Of a DNA stretch of 64,000 nt, positions 25,557-34,146 are shown piece after piece (position 1 is the first letter of the stretch; the number at the start of each line of letters is the position of its first letter). The position numbers and the translations under genes were made by a program. The notes under the pieces are model-generated. The model was given only the letters and a program-made list of their open reading frames with translations, was not told the DNA's origin and did no database searches. This DNA comes from Alphaproteobacteria bacterium (GTDB lineage Bacteria; Pseudomonadota; Alphaproteobacteria; Rs-D84), in NCBI GenBank assembly GCA_017528045.1, contig JAFXPG010000004.1:1-64000 (forward strand). The letters run 5' to 3'.

Positions 25557-27521
25557 TTACACAAATAAATCTTTTACAAATTGTGCATGTTCAGTAATAA
25601 ACTTAAATCTAAATTCTGGTTTTTTACCCATCAAATCATACACAAGTGTTTTTGTTTTTTCTGTGTCTTCTTGACCCTCTTCTGTCTTAGGAGGTAAATC
25701 AACACGAATCAATCTGCGAGTTTTTGGTGACATCGTAGTTTCTTTTAATTGATTCGGCATCATTTCACCAAGACCTTTAAATCTAGATATTTCAATTTTT
25801 CTGTTTTTATATTTTGTATTTTTTAAATCTTCTAATTCTTCATCTGTATCAACATATATAGATTCTGTTCCACAAGTTAATTTATACAGCGGTGGACAAG
25901 ATAAATATAAATGCCCACCATAAATTAATTGTGGCATATATTGATAAAAGAAAGCCATTAACAATGACGCAATATGACTGCCATCTACGTCAGCATCAGT
26001 CATAACAATAATTTTTTCATATCTTAATTTTGAATCGTCCCAATCTTTAGCCGTACCTGCACCAATAATATCTATTAAATCATTTAATTCACGATTCGCA
26101 CTGAAACGTTCATCTGAATTAGATAATACATTTAACACTTTACCACGCAAAGGCATGATTGCTTGTGTTGCTCTATCACGTGCTTGCTTAGCTGTTCCAC
26201 CAGCAGATTCACCTTCAACGATAAACAATTCTGTACCTTCAACACCATGTTTTGAACAATCTGCCAACTTGGCCGGCATACGAATTCTTTTAGTAGGTGT
26301 CTTTCTGGCAACGTCTTTAACTTGTTTTGTTTTTATTCTGGCATTTGCTAAATTAACGACAAAATCCAACAAAGCATTTGCTGTTTTTGGATCAGAAGCT
26401 AAAAACATTTCCCATGGGTCACGCAAAGCATTTTCTGTGTATCTTGCAATTTCAGGATTAGATAGTTTTTCTTTTGTCTGACCTAAAAATTGTGGTGTCT
26501 TGTAAAACACTGAAACAATGGCAGCAACGGAATCAAAAACGTCTTCACTGATAATAGAAGCAGCTGCTTTATTATTTACTTTTTCACCATATGCTTTTAA
26601 GCCTTTTGTGATTGCTGCTTTAAAACCATTTTCATGTGTTCCACCATCAATAGTCGCAATTGTATTACAATAAGATGCGAAAAATCCATCATCAGATGCG
26701 GCACCATTTTCATCTGTTAATACTGTCAAAGCCCATTCTACACGTCCACAATCATCTGGAAAATCAACAGAACCACTGAAAATCTTTGATAAAATTTTTG
26801 GTTTAGAATCTGTTTTTTCTGCAACAAAATCTGCAACACCGTTTGGATAATAAAATACTTTATCAGATGGTATATTCATATCTTCTGTTAATAATTCTGG
26901 ATTGCAATGCCATTCAATTTTAACACCACGTGATAAAAATGATTTAGCACGTGCCATACGATAAATTTTAACAGGTTTAAATACAGCATTTTCCCCAAAT
27001 ATTTGATCATCCAAAGTAAATTTTATTTTTGTTCCATGTGATTTGGTTTCAGCACCTTTTGTTATAGGACTGGTAACTTTACCACGAGAAAATGTTTGTC
27101 TCCATTCAAAACCATCTCTGGATATAGTAACATCCATATTTGAAGACAAAGCATTAACAACCGCAGATCCAACACCATGTAAACCACCACTGGTTTTATA
27201 AACGTTATTATTAAATTTTCCACCAGAATGCAAAGTTGTTAAAATAACTTCCAAAGCTGATTTTCCAGGATATTTTGGATGTTCATCCACAGGAATTCCA
27301 CGTCCATCATCTGTTATTTCTATTGTTTTAGAATCAATTAAATTAACAACTATTTTTTTTGCAAATCCTGCAACAGCTTCATCAATAGAATTATCCATAA
27401 TTTCTACTGGTAAATGGTGCCATGCTTTTTCATCAGTTCCACCAATATACATACCTGGACGCAAACGCACAGGTTCCAAACCTTCTAAAACTTCAATATC
27501 AGATGCATCATATTTATTCAT
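25557..27521 (-). CDS. parE: DNA topoisomerase IV subunit B
   Basis: 654 residues. GHKL ATPase motifs: MDNSIDEAVAG (Bergerat N-box), DDGRGIPVD, and GGLHGVGSAVVNALS. The TOPRIM domain has EGESAGG and DADVDGSHIASLL. Length (about 650, not 800) and the ending FRFKFITEHAQFVKDLFV favour ParE over GyrB. It decatenates daughter chromosomes with ParC, which is not in the window. GGAAGAAAG precedes the ATG. Confidence 0.92.
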   Translation of the reverse strand: MNKYDASDIEVLEGLEPVRLRPGMYIGGTDEKAWHHLPVEIMDNSIDEAVAGFAKKIVVNLIDSKTIEITDDGRGIPVDEHPKYPGKSALEVILTTLHSGGKFNNNVYKTSGGLHGVGSAVVNALSSNMDVTISRDGFEWRQTFSRGKVTSPITKGAETKSHGTKIKFTLDDQIFGENAVFKPVKIYRMARAKSFLSRGVKIEWHCNPELLTEDMNIPSDKVFYYPNGVADFVAEKTDSKPKILSKIFSGSVDFPDDCGRVEWALTVLTDENGAASDDGFFASYCNTIATIDGGTHENGFKAAITKGLKAYGEKVNNKAAASIISEDVFDSVAAIVSVFYKTPQFLGQTKEKLSNPEIARYTENALRDPWEMFLASDPKTANALLDFVVNLANARIKTKQVKDVARKTPTKRIRMPAKLADCSKHGVEGTELFIVEGESAGGTAKQARDRATQAIMPLRGKVLNVLSNSDERFSANRELNDLIDIIGAGTAKDWDDSKLRYEKIIVMTDADVDGSHIASLLMAFFYQYMPQLIYGGHLYLSCPPLYKLTCGTESIYVDTDEELEDLKNTKYKNRKIEISRFKGLGEMMPNQLKETTMSPKTRRLIRVDLPPKTEEGQEDTEKTKTLVYDLMGKKPEFRFKFITEHAQFVKDLFV

Positions 27522-27554
27522 AATCTTTCTTCCTGTATTAAATTTATCACAATA

Positions 27555-27583
27555 TTATTAGAACATTTTCGCACTTTTCGCAA
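27555..27583 (-). promoter_or_regulatory. Promoter of parE
   Basis: TTGCGA, 17-base spacer, TAATAA on the minus strand, in the divergent region shared with dnaJ. Confidence 0.5.
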
Positions 27584-27637
27584 GGTAAAACTATCATTTT
27601 CAGCCTAAAAAAAGCCAAAAAATTATATAAAAACACA

Positions 27638-27667
27638 CTTGATTTTTAACATAATATACCTATATAT
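27638..27667 (+). promoter_or_regulatory. RpoH (sigma-32) heat-shock promoter of dnaJ
   Basis: CTTG, 17-base spacer, CCTATATAT: an excellent fit to the alphaproteobacterial RpoH consensus (CTTG N17-18 CYTATNT). It lies 31 bases before the dnaJ ATG. A role in heat-shock induction follows from the gene it precedes. Confidence 0.78.
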
Positions 27668-27697
27668 TTCATACAAAGTTAATAATGGGTATAAAAA

Positions 27698-28828
27698 ATG
27701 AATAAAAATCCTTATGAAGTTTTGGGTGTTGCAAAAGATGCATCCGATGCTGATATCAAGAAAGCTTATCATAAATTGGTTATGAAATATCATCCAGACA
27801 GAAACCCTGGTGATAAAAACGCAGAAGAAAAATTTAAAGAAGTAAATAATGCTTTTGATATTTTAAAAGATCCTCAGAAACGTGCCGCATATGATCGATT
27901 CGGAGATGCTGCTTTTGCTGGTGGTAACGGTGCCAGCGCAGGTGCTGGATTTAATGGCAATCCTTTTGGAAATGGGGCTTTCCATTTTAATATGGGCTCT
28001 GATATGGGCGGCATGGAAGATATCTTACGCGAAGCCATGCGCGGTTTCGGTTTTGGGGGTGGATTTGGTGAAGATAGTCGTTCTGCATCACAACAACGAG
28101 GACGAGATTTATTAGACGAAGTTGTAATAGATTTAAAAGATGCTTACTTTGGAACTACGCACACTGTTAAATTCACCAGTGCTGTTAAATGTGATAAATG
28201 TAGTGGTCACGGAACAGCAGATGGGAAACCTGCCCCAGTATGCAAAACATGTGGTGGTACAGGATATGTTCATACCAGACAAGGTTTTTTCGCTGTTGAA
28301 ACACCATGTCCAGATTGTCAAGGTTTAGGTAAAAAAATTGATAAAAAATGTTCTCAATGTGATGGTACAGGAACAATAAACAAACAACGCACGTTAGATG
28401 TAAAAATTCCAGCAGGTGTAATGGATGGTGCCAGATTACGTATGGCTGGCATGGGGGAAGCTGCACCAAATGGTGGTACACCTGGTGACTTTTATATTGA
28501 TGTCCGCGTTCGTCCAGATAAAAGGTTTGAACGTATTGGTAACGATTTATTAATGCATATGGATTTAGATTTCACTACACTAGCCTTGGGTGGTGAAATA
28601 GAAATAGAAACTTTGGACGATAAAAAATTATCAGTAAAAATACCAAGCGGAACACAAGTTGGTGAAAAAATGCGTATTCGTTCACATGGTATGCCAAATG
28701 GACGCGGTGGATTTGGTGACTTATATTTAGAAATAGGAATTACAATTCCAAAGAAACTGAACGATAAACAAAAGAAAGCTTTAAACGAATTTGCCGGAAT
28801 AAAATCTGATAAAAAAGGATGGTTTTAA
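27698..28828 (+). CDS. dnaJ: Chaperone DnaJ (Hsp40)
   Basis: 376 residues. J domain with YHPDR, Gly/Phe-rich linker (~75-125, very rich in GFG), four zinc-finger repeats (CDKCSGHG, CKTCGGTG, CPDCQGLG, CSQCDGTG) and the C-terminal substrate-binding barrels ending ALNEFAGIKS. It delivers clients to DnaK and stimulates its ATPase. dnaK is not adjacent, unlike in many bacteria, so dnaJ has its own RpoH promoter. Confidence 0.97.
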   Translation: MNKNPYEVLGVAKDASDADIKKAYHKLVMKYHPDRNPGDKNAEEKFKEVNNAFDILKDPQKRAAYDRFGDAAFAGGNGASAGAGFNGNPFGNGAFHFNMGSDMGGMEDILREAMRGFGFGGGFGEDSRSASQQRGRDLLDEVVIDLKDAYFGTTHTVKFTSAVKCDKCSGHGTADGKPAPVCKTCGGTGYVHTRQGFFAVETPCPDCQGLGKKIDKKCSQCDGTGTINKQRTLDVKIPAGVMDGARLRMAGMGEAAPNGGTPGDFYIDVRVRPDKRFERIGNDLLMHMDLDFTTLALGGEIEIETLDDKKLSVKIPSGTQVGEKMRIRSHGMPNGRGGFGDLYLEIGITIPKKLNDKQKKALNEFAGIKSDKKGWF

Positions 28829-28829
28829 A

Positions 28830-28855
28830 AACATCCGCGTTTCTGCGGATGTTTT
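28830..28855. terminator. Terminator after dnaJ
   Basis: acatccgc / gcggatgt stem, 6-base loop, TTTTCTTTCCCC tail. It also lies 31 bases past the dnaA stop on the other strand. A near-identical stem recurs at 34101-34130. Confidence 0.85.
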
Positions 28856-28885
28856 CTTTCCCCTTTTCTGTTCAAAGAACAAAAC

Positions 28886-30166
28886 TTATTTGCACAATTT
28901 CACCATTTCTTCAATTTCAGCATTTAACATCAAATCCATAGATTTTTGTTTTTCTATTTGTGATAAAGCATAAACAACTGTGGCATGATCACGACCACCA
29001 CATACGTTTCCAATTTCTGTTAATGACAAATTTGTTGAATTCTTTAATGCAGCCATCATTATTTGACGTGCACGTGTTAATCTGCGTGTACGTGAATTAC
29101 CACAAATTTCATCATATGATACTGACATTTTTTCACACATTGATTTTACCATAGAAATTGGTGTTTTATTTTTTTCTAAAACATCACCTAATAAATGGGA
29201 AGCAACATCCATATTTACATGTTCACCCATTAATTCTTCATATGTTTTGATTTTATTGATTATACCATTTACTAAATGACCGTTTTGTAAAATATGTTTT
29301 GATAATTCTGATGCAACTGTTACATCAACACCTGCATTAATTAACATAGAACGACGAACGTAAGCATTTGGTGCAACCATATCTACGACCAAACCAGAAG
29401 CAAACAAAGACTGTATACGTCTGTCAAAACCATTTAATGCACTTGGTGCAACATTTGCAGTTAAAACAACATTTTTACCAGAATTACGCAAATCCATAAC
29501 TAATTGAATAAATTCTTCTGTTGTTGCACGTTTACCAGCCAAAGCACACACATCATCTAAAATGAAAGTATCACAGTTACGACAAAAATCTTTAAAGGAA
29601 AATATTGTTTTATCACGTAAAGAACGTGCAAAATCAGAAACAAATTGACCGCCACTCATCAAAACAACTTTTTTATCAGATGCACCACAAATACAATTTG
29701 CTAATAAAGTTTTTCCACACCCTTCTGATCCATGAATAAATAATTGAGAAAAAGAAGCATCACCCAAAGCTATTTTTTTACAAGCAGCCACAGCAAACAT
29801 ATTTTCATCAGAAACAATAAATTTTTCAAAACCTGTTTTTTTATTAATATTTTGTTTTTCTTTTACAGGACTATATTCACAAATAACATTATCATTAGCA
29901 GTTTGAATAACATTATTATTAGAACGAACACATATATTTAAATTTAAAAGAAAATCCGCCGCTATATTTTCCAGAGTATTTCCATATACACTTTTAACAT
30001 AGTCGGCGGCGAATTGGTTGTGTGCAATCAAATTTAAACAACACCCATCTATCTCTATCTGCAACGGCGCAATCCAAGTTGTAAATCCGGCAGAATCTAT
30101 TTTGGCCGCAAAAGCCCCCATTATTGATTCTGAATTTACATTTTGTTTTGTAACTATTGACTGCAT
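28886..30166 (-). CDS. dnaA: Chromosomal replication initiator DnaA with degenerate AAA+ residues
   Basis: 426 residues from the ATG at 30166, which follows AAAAGGAG. Domain I is recognisable (~12-75: FTTWIAPLQIEIDG, FAADYVKSVYG). The AAA+ domain has Walker A GSEGCGKT (146-153) and Walker B FILDDV (201-206). Domain IV has the DnaA signature GGRDHATVVYAL (390-401). Two ATP-sensing residues are lost: the arginine finger in box VII (SRF in E. coli) is Leu254 in SLFASG, and the sensor-II arginine is His297 or a neighbour (NGHLVNGI). ATP-dependent oligomer assembly may therefore work differently. It follows dprA on the same strand, not the usual dnaN context. Confidence 0.92.
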   Translation of the reverse strand: MQSIVTKQNVNSESIMGAFAAKIDSAGFTTWIAPLQIEIDGCCLNLIAHNQFAADYVKSVYGNTLENIAADFLLNLNICVRSNNNVIQTANDNVICEYSPVKEKQNINKKTGFEKFIVSDENMFAVAACKKIALGDASFSQLFIHGSEGCGKTLLANCICGASDKKVVLMSGGQFVSDFARSLRDKTIFSFKDFCRNCDTFILDDVCALAGKRATTEEFIQLVMDLRNSGKNVVLTANVAPSALNGFDRRIQSLFASGLVVDMVAPNAYVRRSMLINAGVDVTVASELSKHILQNGHLVNGIINKIKTYEELMGEHVNMDVASHLLGDVLEKNKTPISMVKSMCEKMSVSYDEICGNSRTRRLTRARQIMMAALKNSTNLSLTEIGNVCGGRDHATVVYALSQIEKQKSMDLMLNAEIEEMVKLCK

Positions 30167-30344
30167 GTTGTTTGCTCCTTTTCCTTCCCACAAAAGAGTT
30201 ACGACCACATTTTTTTAAGGTATAAAAACACCCCAAACATAAACGATAAATTCTAATCTTTATTTAGAATTTATTTTTATGCATCCCTACTCTTTTCTCT
30301 CACTTTTTCGATTGATGTTATCAATCATTTGGATACACGAATAA

Positions 30345-30373
30345 TTTATAAGATTAATTTCTGTTTGCAACAA
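30345..30373 (-). promoter_or_regulatory. Possible promoter of dnaA
   Basis: TTGTTG, 17-base spacer, TATAAA on the minus strand, giving a long leader of about 170 bases. Confidence 0.4.
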
Positions 30374-30440
30374 AATGTTAATGAATTTTTAAAGATTTAT
30401 TTTTTGACAACGATTCGTTTTTTTCTTTGTTTTTCGCACT

Positions 30441-30463
30441 TTGTATATACATTGTATATACAT
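30441..30463. repeat. Tandem palindromic operator-like repeat TGTATATACA
   Basis: Two copies of ttgtatatacat sharing one base, period 11 bp, each containing the perfect palindrome TGTATATACA. Two half-turn-matched palindromes next to a gene start are typical of a cooperative dimeric regulator. They lie between dprA and dnaA. Confidence 0.55.
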
Positions 30464-30471
30464 ATAAAAAA

Positions 30472-31482
30472 TCAATTTAAAACATATCCACCATCTTGTT
30501 TTCTTATCAAACCTTGTAATTCCAATACAACTAAATCAGACTTAATTTCCGAAACACTTTTTTTGACAATATTTGCCAATACAGATTCTGATACAGGAAT
30601 CATTCCTAACTTATCTAAGATTTCATTTTCTGATGCAATATTTTTCTTCTTATTTTGTGTTTTTTCTTCTTCAAAAAAATCTTTTGATGACATACATAAT
30701 GTTGCCTGCCCATTTTTTATCAAAGAATTAGGTCCTATACTTCTTGGATCGCTTGGATGTCCAGGCACAGCAAATATATTTTTATTATATTCTAAAGCGA
30801 ATCGGGCTGTGGTCATACTGCCTGATTTTGCATCAGCTTCACCTATTATCAACAAATCAGATAACCCTGCAATCCAACGATTTCTTTGAACAAAATTATT
30901 TGCATTTGGTTTTGAACCGACAGGCATTTCACTGATTATTAACCCACGTTCCAATATTTCATAATAAAGCGATTCGTTTTCTAATGGCCATATATAATCT
31001 ACACCACCAGCTAGTACTGCGATAGTTTGACTGTTTCCTTGTGCCTGCAAAGCCCCAGTATGCGCCGCAGTATCTGTTCCCATAGCCATTCCTGAAACAA
31101 CAGCAAAATTATGTTCTGCAAATTTTGTTGCAAGATCAGATATAAAATTCATACCTGCTAATGTAGAATGTCTTGTCCCAACCATAGAAACTAATTTTTT
31201 ATTCAAAACATTTTTATTACCACGAACAGAAATTATTATTGGATGATTTTTTATTTTTAATAAATTTTCAGGATATAAAGAATCATCATCACTAATATAT
31301 GTTATTCCCAAAACATTTGCATTATCAATTTCTCGTTTAACAGAATCTATAAAATCTTGATTTAAATTTAAATATTCTATAACCGAATCTATATTTCCGT
31401 GTTCTGATAATAATTTATTATAAGTCACTGGTCCTATATTAGGACTTCTTAATACTAAAAGTTTTTTTAATATATCTTCCAT
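30472..31482 (-). CDS. dprA: DNA-processing protein DprA (Smf)
   Basis: 336 residues from the ATG at 31482. Rossmann-like DprA core: LVSMVGTRHSTLAGMNFI, FAVVSGMAMGTDTAAH, TIAVLAGGVDYIWPLEN, IISEMPVGSKPNANNFVQRNRWIAGLS. A C-terminal winged-helix (DML1-like) follows (~285-336, SESVLANIVKKSVSEIKSDLVVLELQGLI). DprA loads RecA on incoming single strands in natural transformation. No Shine-Dalgarno is visible; an 11-bp hairpin ends 6 bases before the ATG. The pilin, secretin and DprA together hint at DNA uptake, but no ComEC is in the window. Confidence 0.92.
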   Translation of the reverse strand: MEDILKKLLVLRSPNIGPVTYNKLLSEHGNIDSVIEYLNLNQDFIDSVKREIDNANVLGITYISDDDSLYPENLLKIKNHPIIISVRGNKNVLNKKLVSMVGTRHSTLAGMNFISDLATKFAEHNFAVVSGMAMGTDTAAHTGALQAQGNSQTIAVLAGGVDYIWPLENESLYYEILERGLIISEMPVGSKPNANNFVQRNRWIAGLSDLLIIGEADAKSGSMTTARFALEYNKNIFAVPGHPSDPRSIGPNSLIKNGQATLCMSSKDFFEEEKTQNKKKNIASENEILDKLGMIPVSESVLANIVKKSVSEIKSDLVVLELQGLIRKQDGGYVLN

Positions 31483-31487
31483 AATAA

Positions 31488-31516
31488 AAAGATTGTAGAA
31501 CAAATCTACAATCTTT
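31488..31516 (-). terminator. Hairpin between the secreted gene and dprA
   Basis: 11-bp perfect stem (aaagattgtag / ctacaatcttt), 7-base loop, followed on the minus strand by TTATT and then the dprA ATG. It looks like a terminator of the upstream gene, yet it abuts the dprA start. Confidence 0.65.
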
Positions 31517-31542
31517 CGAAAGTAAAAAATTAAATAACGATT

Positions 31543-32154
31543 CTATTGTTCAATCCAAACATATATATAATCGCTTGGCAATTCAGCACCAGGATGTAAA
31601 TTAGCAGGATTTCTGGTTCTTATTGCATCAATTCTTGGATCGTCTTCTATTATATCAGAAACAGCTTGTGTAAATTCATTATTATTATAAACATCTTCTT
31701 TATTATAAGTTTCTGTCTTATCATAATAATTATTCAGAACATCTCCTTCTACTCTGTCTGTAACAGTATCTACAATCTCGTTAATTGTATCAGTACATAC
31801 ATTACAAGAACCTGTACTGCTTGGTGTTCCACCCGTGTTAGACCCCGTATTAGTTCCAGTATTTCCACCAATATTGCTGCCTGTATTACCACCAGAAGGT
31901 TGTACCGTACTGTAAGGTTTTGTGGAAGAAATCACTGGAAATCTTGAACCACTACTTGTTAAAACACCAGAAAGCCCAGAAGTCTTTGTTCTCAAAGTTC
32001 CTATACGTGCAGTATTAGCTTGTTTGATATTGCTTGCCTTTGCTGGTGCCATTTGTACCGTTCCCGCATTTTTATTTCCCAAAACACGCACAGATGGTGC
32101 AGCAGATACAGCAAAAGGAATAAACAAAACTGCTAACAATAAAAATTTTTTCAT
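31543..32154 (-). CDS. Secreted low-complexity protein, unknown
   Basis: 203 residues. Signal peptide with cleavage after VSAA (~residue 20). Residues ~90-118 are a Gly/Asn/Thr-rich repeat (units like GGNTGSN), likely a flexible linker. A CNVC motif follows, then an acidic, likely coiled region (IVDTVTDRVEGDVLNNYYDKTE). The tail ELPSDYIYVWIEQ is distinct. I recognise no family. It follows the 32169-32999 secreted gene by 14 bases, so the two form a pair. Confidence 0.65.
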   Translation of the reverse strand: MKKFLLLAVLFIPFAVSAAPSVRVLGNKNAGTVQMAPAKASNIKQANTARIGTLRTKTSGLSGVLTSSGSRFPVISSTKPYSTVQPSGGNTGSNIGGNTGTNTGSNTGGTPSSTGSCNVCTDTINEIVDTVTDRVEGDVLNNYYDKTETYNKEDVYNNNEFTQAVSDIIEDDPRIDAIRTRNPANLHPGAELPSDYIYVWIEQ

Positions 32155-32168
32155 AATTAATCCCCTTA

Positions 32169-32999
32169 TTAATTATTTCCATATTCATCAACTAATATCT
32201 TATAAACTTCATAATTTTTTGAACTTTGATAAGAATTTAAATTATCTTTTATACTTCTTATATAACCAATGTATTCTTCATATTTTGCTGGATTTGTTTC
32301 TTTTAAATTTTCCATTTGTTTTATATAAAATGTTTTTGTATCTCCTTCTGATAAATATTTAGATCTTTGACCTTCCAATTTACCACCTGAAACCTTATCA
32401 AACATTTTATTTCCAAAAGCTTCCATAACACCAACACCCAGTCCTAAACCACCAACTGTACTGGCAACAATACCACCTATTCTTGCACCTTTTCTGGCTT
32501 CTAAAATACGTCTTTCCATTTCTTTTTCATTTACCCAACTGCCACATTCTATGTCTTCACCCCACATAAAATATTTAGGTTCTATATCAGAAACAGATAT
32601 TCTAGATTCATCATTTGATTTTAATTCAACACGAACAAAACAAACGTTATTTTCTGGATTTTTAATATCTTCCTTCATTAATGCATAATTAGAAACATCA
32701 CTGTATTTTGAAGCCCAAACAAAAGTATTTCCAATACCAATATTATTGTTTAAGCAAGCATTTCTTTCTGCTTCACGCATATCTTTTTGTTCTTCTTCTG
32801 TTATTTCTTCTGTTTTGGTATTTGTGGTTGTCTTTGTGACAGTTCCCATACTCATACCATTTAATTGATTAACAGAAGCAGTATATCTTGGTGCAGACAT
32901 AATTCTATCAGACATAGCAGGACGACGCCCCGTGCTTTGTGCAGCAAAAACATCAAAAGCTATAAAAGACAAAACAAATAAAGACACCAAACGTTTCAT
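32169..32999 (-). CDS. Secreted protein with glycine-zipper segment, unknown
   Basis: 276 residues from the ATG at 32999, which follows GAGAGGG. Signal peptide ending DVFAA (~residue 19). A Gly-rich, membrane-like segment lies near residue 180 (ARIGGIVASTVGGLGLGVGVM). It is followed by a charged Lys/Glu/Tyr-rich tail (DTKTFYIKQMENLKETNPAKYEEYI). Cys residues near 80, 120 and 155 may form disulfides. No family recognised. The glycine-zipper design recalls the protein at 57272-58237. Confidence 0.65.
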   Translation of the reverse strand: MKRLVSLFVLSFIAFDVFAAQSTGRRPAMSDRIMSAPRYTASVNQLNGMSMGTVTKTTTNTKTEEITEEEQKDMREAERNACLNNNIGIGNTFVWASKYSDVSNYALMKEDIKNPENNVCFVRVELKSNDESRISVSDIEPKYFMWGEDIECGSWVNEKEMERRILEARKGARIGGIVASTVGGLGLGVGVMEAFGNKMFDKVSGGKLEGQRSKYLSEGDTKTFYIKQMENLKETNPAKYEEYIGYIRSIKDNLNSYQSSKNYEVYKILVDEYGNN

Positions 33000-33073
33000 A
33001 TTAAAATCCCTCTCATTATGTGTGATTATATCACAAAAAGGCTTAAAATACAAACACTATATGATACAAATTA

Positions 33074-33661
33074 TTATTTTTTCCACTTCCATTCTACTTT
33101 TGATTCTTTACCAGATATCAAACGCATAATATTTTCCCTGTGACGCCATAAACATAACAAAGATATTGCAAGAAAAGCCAATCCATAATAAAAACTTATG
33201 CAAAAACCTAAAACAGGCATAAAACAGAAAACCATTATTGCACCTGCTGAAGAATATCCAGTTCCCAAAGCAATAATCAACCATTCTATACCACATATGA
33301 TAAAGAATATTGGGTTAGCAGCCAACATAACCCCAAATAAAGATGAAATTCCTTTACCGCCATGAAATTTTAACCATACAGGAAAACAGTGTCCAACAAT
33401 TGCAGCAAAACCACACCATATTGCAAAAACACTGCCACCAACATAACGCCCTATCAACACAGCGACAATAGCTTTTAACATATCCAAAATCCACGTAAGC
33501 CCGGCTAGTTTTAAACCACCAACACGCATAACATTTGTTGCACCGATGTTGCCACTGCCAACTTTACGCAGATCACCTTTGTTAAAAAGTTTTGTTATTA
33601 TTATTCCAAAAGGAATAGTTCCTAATAAATAAGAAATGATTAATGAAAATATGTATATCAT
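33074..33661 (-). CDS. plsY: Acyl-phosphate:glycerol-3-phosphate acyltransferase
   Basis: 195 residues, five to seven membrane helices. Family motifs: SYLLGTIPFG near the start, KVGSGNIGATNVMRVGG, and HCFPVWLKFHGGKGISS (catalytic motif 2). It uses acyl-phosphate (made by PlsX, absent here) to make lysophosphatidate, which PlsC then acylates. It diverges from rpsT. Confidence 0.97.
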   Translation of the reverse strand: MIYIFSLIISYLLGTIPFGIIITKLFNKGDLRKVGSGNIGATNVMRVGGLKLAGLTWILDMLKAIVAVLIGRYVGGSVFAIWCGFAAIVGHCFPVWLKFHGGKGISSLFGVMLAANPIFFIICGIEWLIIALGTGYSSAGAIMVFCFMPVLGFCISFYYGLAFLAISLLCLWRHRENIMRLISGKESKVEWKWKK

Positions 33662-33672
33662 GTTATTTTTCC

Positions 33673-33700
33673 TTGATTTTATGTTTGTTTTCTATAAAAT
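33673..33700 (+). promoter_or_regulatory. Promoter of rpsT
   Basis: TTGATT, 16-base spacer, TAAAAT; 34 bases before the rpsT start. Confidence 0.5.
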
Positions 33701-33734
33701 AGCATAAAACCATAAAAAATAAAAGGAAAATAAA

Positions 33735-33995
33735 GTGGCAAATCATAAATCATGTGATAAAAGAATTTTAGTGACAGCTAAAAAGAACGCAATTAATACT
33801 GCACGTCGCAGTGCTGTTAAAACAGCAACAAAGAAAGCTTTGACAGCTATTGAATCTGGTGATAAAGCATCAGCAGTTGCAGCAGCACGTGCAGCAGAAA
33901 GCAAAATCATGAAAGCTGCAGGCAAAACAATGCCAAAGAAAGCAGCTTCTAGAAAAGTTTCACGTTTAGCTAAAAAAGTTGCTAAAATTGCTTAA
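33735..33995 (+). CDS. rpsT: 30S ribosomal protein S20
   Basis: 86 residues, Lys/Ala-rich helical bundle as expected of S20 (MANHKSCDKRILVTAKKNAINTARRS-type start, AAGKTMPKKAASRKVSRLAK ending). The start codon is GTG at 33735, preceded by AAAAGGAAAA. A non-AUG start for rpsT is a known means of limiting its synthesis in E. coli (UUG there). Single-gene unit with strong terminator. Confidence 0.97.
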   Translation: MANHKSCDKRILVTAKKNAINTARRSAVKTATKKALTAIESGDKASAVAAARAAESKIMKAAGKTMPKKAASRKVSRLAKKVAKIA

Positions 33996-34014
33996 TTGAA
34001 CTTTTATCAAATTT

Positions 34015-34038
34015 AAAACCGTCCGATTGGACGGTTTT
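34015..34038 (+). terminator. Terminator of rpsT
   Basis: 10-bp stem (aaaaccgtcc / ggacggtttt), 4-base loop, T-run. Confidence 0.9.
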
Positions 34039-34100
34039 TTTATAATTATAAAAACTTATTTATTATTATTTTCTATATCTTTTTGTATAACAAACAAAAA

Positions 34101-34130
34101 AAAACATCCGCGTTAAAACGCGGATGTTTT
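34101..34130 (-). terminator. Terminator of the secretin gene
   Basis: 12-bp stem (aaaacatccgcg / cgcggatgtttt), 6-base loop. On the minus strand it ends in TTTTTTTG. Confidence 0.9.
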
Positions 34131-34146
34131 ATTTATATACATGTAT

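Larger units (their letters stand above)
30167..30471. other. dnaA upstream region, 305 bases without a gene
   Basis: Holds a likely dnaA promoter (30345-30373), a perfect dyad gattgat-gtt-atcaatc (30310-30326), an aaattctaa/ttagaattt dyad (30247-30270), a TTAA-N7-TTAA CtrA-type site (30378-30392) and two tandem TGTATATACA palindromes (30441-30463). I see no good match to the DnaA box TTATNCACA, so an origin of replication is not supported by sequence alone. Confidence 0.5.

Noticed and set aside
30378..30392. TTAA-N7-TTAA as proof of CtrA control of dnaA
   Set aside because: At this base composition several such matches are expected by chance in a 64-kb window, so it is only mentioned as part of the region.
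30167..30471. Origin of replication next to dnaA
   Set aside because: No clear DnaA boxes or AT-rich tandem repeats of the usual kind; the gene neighbourhood alone is not enough.
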